This document shows, one piece after another, positions 50,844-58,643 of a stretch of DNA of 64,000 nucleotides (position 1 is its first letter; the number at the start of each line of letters is the position of its first letter). The notes below the pieces were generated by a model. It had not been told where the DNA came from. It made no database searches and was given only the letters and a program-made list of their open reading frames with translations. The stretch spans positions 62,001-126,000 of the forward strand of contig NZ_JAINZZ010000016.1 of NCBI RefSeq assembly GCF_019890725.1, read 5' to 3'. A program made the translations under genes and the position numbers. The DNA is from Actinacidiphila acidipaludis (GTDB lineage: Bacteria > Actinomycetota > Actinomycetes > Streptomycetales > Streptomycetaceae).

Positions 50844-52488
50844 ATGACCTATTCCCTGCCGACGCCCATACAGCCGCCGGCCGCCGAGCCCGGCGTCGTC
50901 CACACCATCGCCAGCGGCGACCTGCGGCCGAGCGCCAACGTGACCTGCTGGCCGGTGCAGCAGCGGCTGGAGGCGGCGGTCGCCGCCGCGGTCGGCTCGC
51001 TCGGCTGGAAGGTCGTCCGCGGCCACGAGCCCGATCCGGTCAAGCGGCACGGCTTCATCGACAGCCAGCGGGCCGGCATCGAGGTCTTCAAGGCGGCTGC
51101 CGCCGGACGCGCCGCTGATCGTCGTCGAAGCGGTCTGGCAGTACAGCCACCACGTGCTCGCCGGCCTGCGCAGCCACCGCGGCCCGATCCTGGTGGTGGC
51201 CAACTGGAGCGGGGAGTTCCCCGGCCTGGTGGGCCTGCTCAACCTGGCCGGCAGCATGACCAAGGCCGGCACGCCCTACTCCGTCCTGTGGAGCGAGGAC
51301 TTCACCGACGACTGGGCGCTGCAGGGCCTCAAGACCTGGCTCGACACCGGCCGGCTGACCCACGACACCAGCCATGTGCGGGACCTGCCCGCGCTGACCT
51401 CACTGCCCGCGAGCCCCGAGACCGAGCTCGGCACGGCGCTGGCCCGGCAACTGGTCACGGAGAAGGCCGTCATCGGCGTCTTCGACGAGGGCTGCACGGG
51501 CATGTACAACGCGATCTTCGACGACGAACTGCTCAACCCGATGGGCATCTACAAGGAGCGGCTGTCGCAGAGCGCGCTCGTCGCGGAGATGAGCCGGGTG
51601 ACCGAGGAGGAGGCGGCCGGCGTCCGCGCCTGGCTGGACGCCGCGGGCCTGGCGTTCCACACCGGCACCGACGAGGCGACCGAGCTGACCGACGCCCAGC
51701 TCCTCAGCCAGTTCGCGATGTACGTGGCCGCGCTGCGGATGGCCGACGACTTCGGGCTCGACGCCGTCGGCATCCAGTACCAGCAGGGACTGAAGGACAC
51801 CGTCCCCGCCAGCGACCTCGCCGAGGGGCTGCTCGACAACGTGGAACGGCCCCCGGTCCGCAGCCGCGACGGCTCCCGCGAGCTCTACCCGGAAGCCGCC
51901 CTGCCGCACTTCAACGAGGTCGACGAGGGCGTGGCCGTCGACTCCCTGATCACCAACCGCATCTGGACGGCCATGGGTCTCGACCCGGCCACCACGCTGC
52001 ACGACATCCGCTGGGGCGAGGAGTACGAGGGCCGTTTCGTCTGGGTGATGGAGATCTCCGGCTCCGTCCCGGCGTCGCACAACGGCGGCTACGGCCGGTC
52101 GTGGAGCATGCGGCAGCCGCCGATGTTCTTCCCGCTGGGCGGCGGCACGCTCAGCGGCGTCTCCAAGCCGGGGGAGATCGTCTGGTCGCGGGTGTTCATC
52201 ATGGACGGCGAACTCCACGCGGACCTCGGCCGCGCCACCGTCGTCGATCTGCCCGAGGAGGAGACGCGACGGCGGCTGGACGCCACCACACCGCAGTGGC
52301 CGATCATGCACGCGGTGCTGCACGGCGTCACCCGCGACCAGTTCATGGCCCGCCACCGGGCCAACCACCTCAACGTGGTGTACGCGCCGGATGCCGAGAC
52401 CGCCGACAAGGGCCTGCTGGCCAAGGCGGCGATGTTCGCCGGGCTCGGCATCAAGGTCCACCTGTGCGGGGACACCGCGCTGGGCTGA
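50844..52488 (+). pseudogene. L-fucose/L-arabinose isomerase-family gene interrupted by a +1 frameshift
   Basis: ATG 50844 with a GAAGGAG site opens a frame with family N-terminus (GVVHTIASGDLRPSANVTC, HGFIDSQRAGIEVFKA). At 51096-51099 four bases (GCTG) stand where one codon is expected, and the continuation is in the next frame: PPDAPLIVVEAVWQYSHHVL and on through FDEGCTGMYNAIFDDELLNP and SGSVPASHNGGYGRS to 52488. Removing one base restores about 547 aa. Codon quality is normal on both sides, so the lesion is recent or a sequencing error. The intact protein would interconvert an aldose and a ketose for the kinase upstream. Confidence 0.82.
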
Positions 52489-52525
52489 GCCCGCACCGGT
52501 CGGTGCCGGCGGGGAGCCGGCACCT

Positions 52526-52635
52526 GTCGGCACGGAGGCCGTCACCGGTAGGCACGGGAGCCCGCGCCCGTCGGCACGGAGGCCGTCACGGCTGAGCAGG
52601 GGAGCCCGCGCCCGTCGGCACCGACGCCCGTGCCC
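52526..52635 (+). repeat. 44-bp tandem repeat, 2.5 copies
   Basis: Units begin GTCGGCACGGAGGCCGTCAC at 52526 and 52570, and a divergent partial copy begins at 52614. It lies between the convergent isomerase and TauE genes. Confidence 0.8.
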
Positions 52636-52637
52636 GG

Positions 52638-53369
52638 TCACAACCCCCACACCCCCTTGGCCAGCGTGGTGATCCCGCCGGTCAGCGCCAGCAGCAGGAC
52701 GAGGCGCCGCGCGCCGTCCTCCGGCACCCGGTCGGCCAGGAACTTCCCGAGGACCGCGCCCAGGGCCAGCCCCGCGGCGGCCAGCTCCCAGACCGTGCCG
52801 CCGACCCGCGGCACCCCGTTGGAGGCCACCGAGACCGCGTTCACGATGATGCTGTAGAACTGCGCGTTCGGCACGAACTCGCGGACCGTCCAGCCGGCGT
52901 TGACGGCGTACATCGAGATCGGGGGACCGCCCACCCCTGCCGAGGAGTTCATGAAGCCCCCGGCCGCACCGGCGGTGAGGGCACCGCGGACCCCGCGCAG
53001 CGCGGTCATCCGGCCGCCGCGCATCACGAAGAGCACCAGCACCGTGACCAGGCCGCCCATGCAGATGAGCAGCGCGGAGGCGGGGAGCCGTGACGCCACC
53101 CAGCTCCCTGCGGGCACCGTGCAGACCGATGCGAGGATCAGCGGGACCATCGCGCCCGGCCGGACCCGGCGCCAGTCGCCGGTGAACCCGATCAGGCTGA
53201 TCACGCCGGCCGCGCAGTTCACCAGCCGTACGCCGTCCGCCGGCCCGACCACCAGGACCAGCGCGGGCGCCGCGACGAGCGCGAAGCCCATCCCGGTGAG
53301 CCACTGGACCGAGGCCCCCGCCATGACGATGCCCCCCAGCAGGAGGTCGACCTCCCAACCGCCTGCCAC
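52638..53369 (-). CDS. TauE/SafE-family membrane protein
   Basis: 243 aa from GTG 53369 with GGGGAGG seven bases upstream. Seven to eight hydrophobic segments with the duplicated TauE pattern: QWLTGMGFALVAAPALVLVV in the first half and GGFMNSSAGVGGPPISMYAV in the second. Members export sulfite, sulfoacetate or other organic anions. The substrate here is unknown. Monocistronic. Confidence 0.9.
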   Translation of the reverse strand: MAGGWEVDLLLGGIVMAGASVQWLTGMGFALVAAPALVLVVGPADGVRLVNCAAGVISLIGFTGDWRRVRPGAMVPLILASVCTVPAGSWVASRLPASALLICMGGLVTVLVLFVMRGGRMTALRGVRGALTAGAAGGFMNSSAGVGGPPISMYAVNAGWTVREFVPNAQFYSIIVNAVSVASNGVPRVGGTVWELAAAGLALGAVLGKFLADRVPEDGARRLVLLLALTGGITTLAKGVWGL

Positions 53370-53854
53370 CTGCAGTCCTCCCCGCGTCCGACGCCCCGCC
53401 CCGTCCGCCGTCCATCCTCTCCGGGCGGCCGGTGTCGATCAACGGGGATGCGCGACGGGCTGATCCGGTCACGCACGGAAAGGGTGCACCATTTGTTCGG
53501 TTGAGTCTTGCTTGGGTGAAATCGACGCTTACACGTCGAACAGGGCGTCAAGCAAGGGAATTTCGGCATCTGGGCGGCGGAGCTCGCGGGTGATCCAGGT
53601 CATGTGACCCATGCCACTTACGGTCCGGCTTAGTGGAAAAAGCGCGACACAATTCCCGTCCGTGCCCGACCTTTCGGGCCGGAAGCGAATCCGGCGGCTT
53701 TCCGGCGACGAAGCCGCTTAGTAGACGGTGCCTTGTCAGGGCGAGTTCCCGGCGGTTAGAAAAATGCCTCCGGAGCCACAGAGCGGCGCCGTCAATTCGG
53801 CCCGCACAACGAACCGGTGGCTTGGGTCAGGCAATCGGAAAGGCCGGGTCGGCC
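53370..53854 (+). promoter_or_regulatory. long, less GC-rich leader of the SLT gene with predicted RNA structure
   Basis: No credible gene. Visible dyads: CTTGCTTG 53507-53514 with CAAGCAAG 53549-53556 enclosing CGACG/CGTCG, and a 9-bp long-range stem GACGGTGCC 53724-53732 with GGCGCCGTC 53785-53793. Between the latter are TTAGAAAAATGCC and a CTCCGGAG dyad. Lytic wall enzymes in Streptomyces often have riboswitch leaders, but I could not match the c-di-AMP (ydaO) consensus here. Confidence 0.45.
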
Positions 53855-54688
53855 ATGGCCAGACACGCACGCCCTCGTATGCACCGCAAGACCAGGAACT
53901 CGGCGATCGCCGTCGTCACCGCCGGCGCGGCAGCGCTCACGGTGGCCGCTCTGCGAGCGCCGTCCCCGTTCACCGAGACCGCCTCCGCCGCGAGCGCGGG
54001 GAGCGCCCGCAGCGCCGCAGACGGCGCCGGACACGCCGGCTCGGGAGCGGCGAACGCGGCCGTCGCCAACATGGCGCGGCAGTCCACCTTCGCCCTGCAG
54101 CGCGCGCACGACCAGACGCGCCACCAGCAGGAAGAGACGCGGCAGCGGCGGCAGACCGCCAAGCCCGCGGCGACGCACAAGGCCACGGCACACCACACGG
54201 CGGCCGCCCCCGCGCGGCGCCCCGCGCCCACCACCCACCACACCGTCGCCACGCGCCCCGCGGCCACGCCGACGGCCTCGGCGGCACCGACCGCTTCGGC
54301 GTCCCCCACGGCCACGGCGACCCCCACGGCCACGGCCACGGCGACCGCGACGCCGACGACCGCCTACGCCAACGACCTCGACGGCTGGATCAAGCAGGCA
54401 CTGGCCGTCATGGCCCAGCACAACATTCCCGGTACCTACGACGGGATTTACCGCAACATCATGCGGGAATCCAGCGGCGACCCCAACGCGGTGAACAACT
54501 GGGATTCCAACGCCGCCAAGGGAACGCCCTCCAAGGGCCTGCTCCAGGTGATCCAGCCGACGTTCGACACCTATCACGTGGCGGGTACCTCGGACGACAT
54601 CATGGATCCCGTCGCCAACATCGTGGCCGCCTGCAACTACGCGGCGGCGATGTACGGTTCGATCGACAACGTCTATTCGGCGTACTGA
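53855..54688 (+). CDS. secreted SLT-domain lytic transglycosylase-like protein
   Basis: 277 aa from ATG 53855 (ATG 53879 is an alternative). The N-terminus RMHRKTRNSAIAVVTAG is followed by a hydrophobic segment, a signal peptide. Residues 40-165 are a long Ala/Thr/His/Pro linker. The C-terminal SLT domain has DGIYRNIMRESSGDPNAVNN (catalytic Glu in MRESSG), SKGLLQVIQPTFDTYH and NIVAACNYAAAMYG. It would cleave peptidoglycan without hydrolysis. The 380-480-nt structured leader suggests post-transcriptional control. Confidence 0.88.
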   Translation: MARHARPRMHRKTRNSAIAVVTAGAAALTVAALRAPSPFTETASAASAGSARSAADGAGHAGSGAANAAVANMARQSTFALQRAHDQTRHQQEETRQRRQTAKPAATHKATAHHTAAAPARRPAPTTHHTVATRPAATPTASAAPTASASPTATATPTATATATATPTTAYANDLDGWIKQALAVMAQHNIPGTYDGIYRNIMRESSGDPNAVNNWDSNAAKGTPSKGLLQVIQPTFDTYHVAGTSDDIMDPVANIVAACNYAAAMYGSIDNVYSAY

Positions 54689-54950
54689 CCGCCGGGCCGG
54701 CCGTCGGGCCGACCGCCGGAGCACATACCCGGAATCCCCCGCGGAATTCCGGACACCCGTCCGCCCACGCGTGCTCCGGACCGGCGGGGTCGGGCGGTCA
54801 GGCGAACAGGCCGGAACCCACGTGCTGGATGTACTCGTTGCAGGGGCCGGGCCGCCGGCACTCGCCCGCGGCGGGCATGACGAGGGCCGGGACCCCGGCT
54901 CGTGAGAGCTGCCGGGGGTCCCGGCCGGCGCCGCGCTGGATGGCGCTGGG

Positions 54951-55484
54951 TCAGTAACCGCTGGGCGGTGAGGAGGAGGTGGCGGTCTTGGTGATCTGCT
55001 TGCCGTCGGTGCCGACCACGTACCACTTGGCGCCGAACGCGGTCAGGCCCTGCCCGTTCATCTGACCCGGCTTCTTGTCGCCGGAGAACGTGTACAGCGG
55101 ATGCCCGTTGTACGTGACCTGCTTGGAGCCGTCGCTGCGGGTCGACGTGGAGAGCATGCTGCTCTTGACGTTGCTGCCCGCGGTCGGCTTGCCGCTCACC
55201 GTCAGGGGCGGCCACTGCTGGGTGCAACTGCCGTTGCAGGTCGACGTGGACGTCTTGTCGTTCTGGAAGAGATAGAGCGTGTCGCCCTTGCTGTTGACCA
55301 GGATGGTGCCCAGCGGGCCCGACTTGGCGGACACCGTCGCGGACGACGTGGCCGGCGGTGAACTCGCCGCGGGCGCCGCGCCGGCCGCGCTGTGGCTGCT
55401 CCCGTCGGCGTAGGCCGCGCCGGCGGAGGAGAGGAAGAAGACGGTTCCGGTGACCGCGATGAACGCTCGGGTGTGATGCTTCAC
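54951..55484 (-). CDS. secreted COG4315 (lipoprotein_15-repeat) protein
   Basis: 177 aa from GTG 55484 with GGAGG seven bases upstream. Signal peptide AFIAVTGTVFFLSSAGAAYA. Two copies of the secreted repeat follow: LGTILVNSKGDTLYLFQND with CNGSCTQQWPPL, and KQVTYNGHPLYTFSGDKKPG with GLTAFGAKWYVVG. The family is widespread, exported and of unknown function. No lipobox Cys is present. Upstream lies a 14-bp tandem repeat that may be an operator. Confidence 0.9.
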   Translation of the reverse strand: MKHHTRAFIAVTGTVFFLSSAGAAYADGSSHSAAGAAPAASSPPATSSATVSAKSGPLGTILVNSKGDTLYLFQNDKTSTSTCNGSCTQQWPPLTVSGKPTAGSNVKSSMLSTSTRSDGSKQVTYNGHPLYTFSGDKKPGQMNGQGLTAFGAKWYVVGTDGKQITKTATSSSPPSGY

Positions 55485-55510
55485 GAGGAGCCCTCCGGAT
55501 CCCATTCGCC

Positions 55511-55538
55511 TCGGACAGTTGAGGTCGGACAGTTGAGG
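55511..55538. repeat. perfect 14-bp tandem direct repeat upstream of the COG4315 gene
   Basis: TCGGACAGTTGAGG occurs twice with no gap, 27 nt before the GTG start. A further CAAGTC-N3-CAAGTC pair lies near 55580. Confidence 0.7.
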
Positions 55539-55677
55539 CGCGCGACCCCGGGGGGAGTCGCCGTACGTCCCATTGCACATCAAGTCCGACAAGTCGGCCA
55601 CAAGGGGGAGTTGCCACCTGCGGCGACCGCGCGCACACCGTCCGGAGTCCTGCCTGACCACAGTGCCGCCGCGGCCG

Positions 55678-56472
55678 TCAGCGCATCGTGGTGATCATCC
55701 CGCCGTCGATCGTGACGTCGGCGCCGGTGATGTTGGCGGCACGGGCTCCCGCCAGGAACGTCACCAGGTCGGCCACCTCCCGCGGGGTGCTGAACCGCCC
55801 GAGCGGCGTGCCCGCGACCGCCGACGCCGCGATGTCCTGCGGCTGCTTCCCGGTGCGTTCTGCCATCGTCCGGGCCACCCCGCTGTCCCCGAGCCACAGG
55901 TCCGTCTCCACCGGCCCCGGGCTCACCGAGACCACGCGGACGCCCCGCGGTCCCAGTTCCTTCGACAGCCCTTTGGCGAAGTTCGTCAGCGCCGCCTTGA
56001 CCACCGAGTAGTCCAGCACCAGCGGATCGGGCAGGAACGCGTTGACCGAGCCCATCATGACGATCACGCCCCCGCCCCCGCCGCCGTCGACCATGGCCGG
56101 CACCGCTGCCCGTGTGGTGCGGACCGCGGTCATCAGCCCGAGCGTCCACGCCGTGTTCCAGTCGTCGTCCGTGATGCTCAGGAACCCGTCCGGCCGGGGC
56201 GTCACCGCGCCCACGCTGTTCACCAGGATGTCGACGCCGCCGCGCTCCACCGCCGCCGCCACGAGGTCCGCCGGTCCCGACGCCTGGCTCAGGTCGCCCT
56301 GCACGAACGTCGCGCGGCCCGCTTCCACCAGCTCCCCGAAAGCGGTGCTGAGGCTGCGCGAGCCGCCGACCACGTGGGCCCCCGCGTCCGCCAGGGCCTG
56401 GGCGATCGCCAGGCCGATCCCCTTGCTGGCGCCGGTCACCACGGCGTTCTTGCCGGCCATCTCCATGTCCAT
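55678..56472 (-). CDS. short-chain dehydrogenase/reductase
   Basis: 264 aa. NAD(P)-binding TGASKGIGLAIA near residue 14, NSVGAV in place of the usual NNAG, catalytic Ser in MMGSVNAF, and Tyr-Lys in DYSVVKAAL. The C-terminal TGADVTIDGGMITTM is typical of classical SDRs. The substrate is unknown. ATG with a GGAG site. Monocistronic. Confidence 0.92.
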   Translation of the reverse strand: MDMEMAGKNAVVTGASKGIGLAIAQALADAGAHVVGGSRSLSTAFGELVEAGRATFVQGDLSQASGPADLVAAAVERGGVDILVNSVGAVTPRPDGFLSITDDDWNTAWTLGLMTAVRTTRAAVPAMVDGGGGGGVIVMMGSVNAFLPDPLVLDYSVVKAALTNFAKGLSKELGPRGVRVVSVSPGPVETDLWLGDSGVARTMAERTGKQPQDIAASAVAGTPLGRFSTPREVADLVTFLAGARAANITGADVTIDGGMITTMR

Positions 56473-56643
56473 CGCTGCTCCTGCTTCCTGCCGTGAGGGC
56501 TGGGGCTTGTGCGGGGCTGGGGACTGTGCGGGTCCGCGAGCGCTGCGCCGGGCTCGGCGCCGCGCGGGGCTTCTTCTCGCGCCGAGGTCGGCACCCTGTG
56601 CTGTGGGGCCGGGGGCGGCCCTGCGAGCGGCGGACGGGGGGGC

Positions 56644-57312
56644 TCAGACCCTCGAAGGTGCCTCCGCCTCCTGCCACAGGAAGAGGCAGGCCAACGTCCG
56701 GTAGGGGCGCCACGGCTCCGCGACGGGCCGCAGATCGGCCGGTCGCGGAGGCCCGGGCAGACCGTAGACCCGCCCCACGACGCGCCGCAGTTCCAGATCA
56801 CCGACCGGCAGCACGTCCGGCCGGTGCAGATGCCAGATGAGGAACATGTCCGCCGTCCACGTCCCGATGCCCTTGACGGCGCTGAGCTGGGACACCACGT
56901 CCTCGTCCGGCAGGTCGTGCAGCCGGCCGAGTTGCAGGTCCCCCGAAAGGATGCGTTCGGCGAGCGAGCGCAGCGACAGCGTCTTCGCGTGCGACAGGCC
57001 GGCGGCAACGCGCAGCGCGTCCGGGTCCTCGTCCAGGATCTCCCGCGGAGTGGGAACGCGCCCGCCGAAGCGCTCGGTCAGCTTCCGGTAGATGGCGCGG
57101 GCGGCGTATCCGGAGATGTTCTGGCCGGCGATCGCCCGGATCAGGACGCCGTAGCAGTCCGTGGGCATGAGGGGATCGGCCGCCAGCCTCGGGTCGGGCG
57201 GCAGTGAGGGCAGCACGCCGCCCCTGCCGACGACACGGTCGATGACCTCGCCCAATACCGGATCGGCGCGGTGCAGGTGCTTTTCCGGGCTCACCGTCTT
57301 CTGCCGGGTCAT
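56644..57312 (-). CDS. DNA-3-methyladenine glycosylase (AlkA-like, HhH-GPD)
   Basis: 222 aa. The HhH-GPD domain has CYGVLIRAIAGQNISGYAAR, the helix-hairpin-helix VSQLSAVKGIGTWTADMFLI, and the catalytic Asp in LPVGDLELRRVV. It removes alkylated purines from DNA as the first step of base excision repair. It lacks the N-terminal AlkA domain and the FeS cluster of EndoIII. The ATG has no ribosome site but a TACGTT hexamer six bases upstream, so a leaderless mRNA is likely. Confidence 0.9.
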   Translation of the reverse strand: MTRQKTVSPEKHLHRADPVLGEVIDRVVGRGGVLPSLPPDPRLAADPLMPTDCYGVLIRAIAGQNISGYAARAIYRKLTERFGGRVPTPREILDEDPDALRVAAGLSHAKTLSLRSLAERILSGDLQLGRLHDLPDEDVVSQLSAVKGIGTWTADMFLIWHLHRPDVLPVGDLELRRVVGRVYGLPGPPRPADLRPVAEPWRPYRTLACLFLWQEAEAPSRV

Positions 57313-57318
57313 TTACTC

Positions 57319-57324
57319 AACGTA
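57319..57324 (-). promoter_or_regulatory. -10 element for leaderless DNA glycosylase mRNA
   Basis: On the minus strand TACGTT is followed by GAGTAA and ATG 57312. Confidence 0.45.
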
Positions 57325-57364
57325 ACGCTCGGGTCTGAGGCCCGCCCGCGGAGAGGGTGCGCCC

Positions 57365-57448
57365 GCACCCCGCACCCCGCACCCCGCACCCCGCACCCCG
57401 CACCCCGCACCCCGCACCCCGCACCCCGCACCCCGCACCCCGCACCCC
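57365..57448 (+). repeat. 12 perfect tandem copies of GCACCCC
   Basis: An uninterrupted 84-nt, 7-bp-unit microsatellite between the divergent DNA glycosylase and DUF5996 genes. Not coding: a 7-bp period gives a 21-nt/7-residue repeat in every frame, and no gene signal surrounds it. Confidence 0.95.
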
Positions 57449-57542
57449 GAGAGAGCTTCCCCCGCCGCCGGTATCATGTCCGTTATGTCGGCGATGCAAT
57501 GATGTGATGACGTCAGTGATGTGATCCGCCGGGAGGTGCTCG

Positions 57543-58487
57543 GTGTCCCAGCAGCCCAGCCCCACACAGACGGCATGGCCGCGACTCCGCGTCGACGACT
57601 GGTCCGACACGCGCGACACCCTGCACATGTGGACCCAGGTCGTCGGCAAGGTCCGGCTCGGCCACGCGCCGCTGCTGAACCACTGGTGGCAAGTGCCCTT
57701 CTACGTCAGCCCGCGCGGCCTGACCACCTCCGCCGTCCCGTACGGCGACGGCGCCTTCGACGTCGAATTCGACTTCGTGGACCACCGATTGGTCATCCGG
57801 CGGGACACCGGGGGCGTCGCCGGCGTGGCGCTGGAGCCGAAGTCGGTCGCCCGCTTCTACCACGAGACGCTGCGCGCCCTCGCCGATCTCGGCATCGAGA
57901 CGGACATCCGGCCCCGCCCCAACGAGGTCGAGCCCGCCATCCCGTTCGCCGAGGACGACCGGCACGCGTCCTACGACGCCGAGGCCGCCCGGCTGTTCTG
58001 GCGTCAGCTCCTGCAACTCAATCGCGTGCTGGGCGAGTTCCGGGCCCGGTTCGTCGGCAAGGCCAGTCCCGTCCACCTGTTCTGGGGTGCCATGGACCTG
58101 GCCTGCACCCGCTTCTCCGGGCGCACCGCGCCACCCCACCCCGGCGGCGCCCCCAACGTCGGCGCCTGGGTGATGGAGGAGGCCTACTCGCGCGAGCTCA
58201 GCAGTTGCGGCTTCTGGCCCGGCGCGGGCGATGAAGGGGCGTTCTACGCCTACGCCTACCCCGAGCCCGACGGCTTCTCCGGCTATCCCGTCCGTCCCGC
58301 CGAGGCCCACTACAGCACGGACGAGGGCGAGTTCCTGCTGCCGTACGAGGCCGTCCGCACCGCCGCCGACCCCGATGCCATGGCGCTGGAGTTCCTGCAG
58401 ACCACCTATGAGGCGGCCGCGGAGAGCGGCCGCTGGGACCGCGCCACCCTCGAGGAGGATCCCGCCCGCTGGAGCCGCCACGGCTAG
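57543..58487 (+). CDS. DUF5996 protein
   Basis: 314 aa, GTG with GGGAGG six bases upstream. Family blocks: DTLHMWTQVVGKVRLGHAPL, HWWQVPFYVSPRGLTTSAVP, VHLFWGAMDLACTRFSGRTA and the His/Pro-rich APPHPGGAPNVG, then EAYSRELSSCGFWPG. The conserved Asp, His and Trp residues suggest an enzyme, but no activity is known to me. Its promoter has two TGATGTGAT direct repeats flanking a TGACGTCA palindrome (57500-57525). Confidence 0.85.
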   Translation: MSQQPSPTQTAWPRLRVDDWSDTRDTLHMWTQVVGKVRLGHAPLLNHWWQVPFYVSPRGLTTSAVPYGDGAFDVEFDFVDHRLVIRRDTGGVAGVALEPKSVARFYHETLRALADLGIETDIRPRPNEVEPAIPFAEDDRHASYDAEAARLFWRQLLQLNRVLGEFRARFVGKASPVHLFWGAMDLACTRFSGRTAPPHPGGAPNVGAWVMEEAYSRELSSCGFWPGAGDEGAFYAYAYPEPDGFSGYPVRPAEAHYSTDEGEFLLPYEAVRTAADPDAMALEFLQTTYEAAAESGRWDRATLEEDPARWSRHG

Positions 58488-58540
58488 CCGGTCCGGCGCC
58501 GTCGGCTGTTTACACGGTGCTGAGGGGCTGTTATGTTCGC

Positions 58541-58570
58541 AAGCGGTATGGGAGCGCTCCCATACCGCTT
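58541..58570. promoter_or_regulatory. CebR operator in a 30-bp perfect palindrome
   Basis: The core TGGGAGCGCTCCCA (58549-58562) is the known CebR box of Streptomyces cellulose/cello-oligosaccharide control. The palindrome extends eight more bases on each side. It lies 74 nt upstream of the LPMO start, so cellobiose or cellotriose should derepress that gene. Confidence 0.9.
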
Positions 58571-58643
58571 CCCCCCACCACGCCCCGGGGTCCCGGCTGC
58601 GGTGGCCCACGGCCTCGGGACGCTGCCGGAAAGGTCACCCACC

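Noticed and set aside
53515..53530. Further LacI-type operator in the SLT leader (GTGAAATCGACGC)
   Set aside because: Only the left half-site matches; the right half is unrelated, so it was not counted with the four operator copies.
53480..53854. c-di-AMP (ydaO) riboswitch upstream of the SLT gene
   Set aside because: The conserved AGCGGGGGA, GGGGTGAA and CCGTCAGCT-type blocks are not present; kept only as an unclassified structured leader.
57365..57448. CRISPR-like array
   Set aside because: The repeats are contiguous 7-bp units without spacers and no cas genes are nearby.
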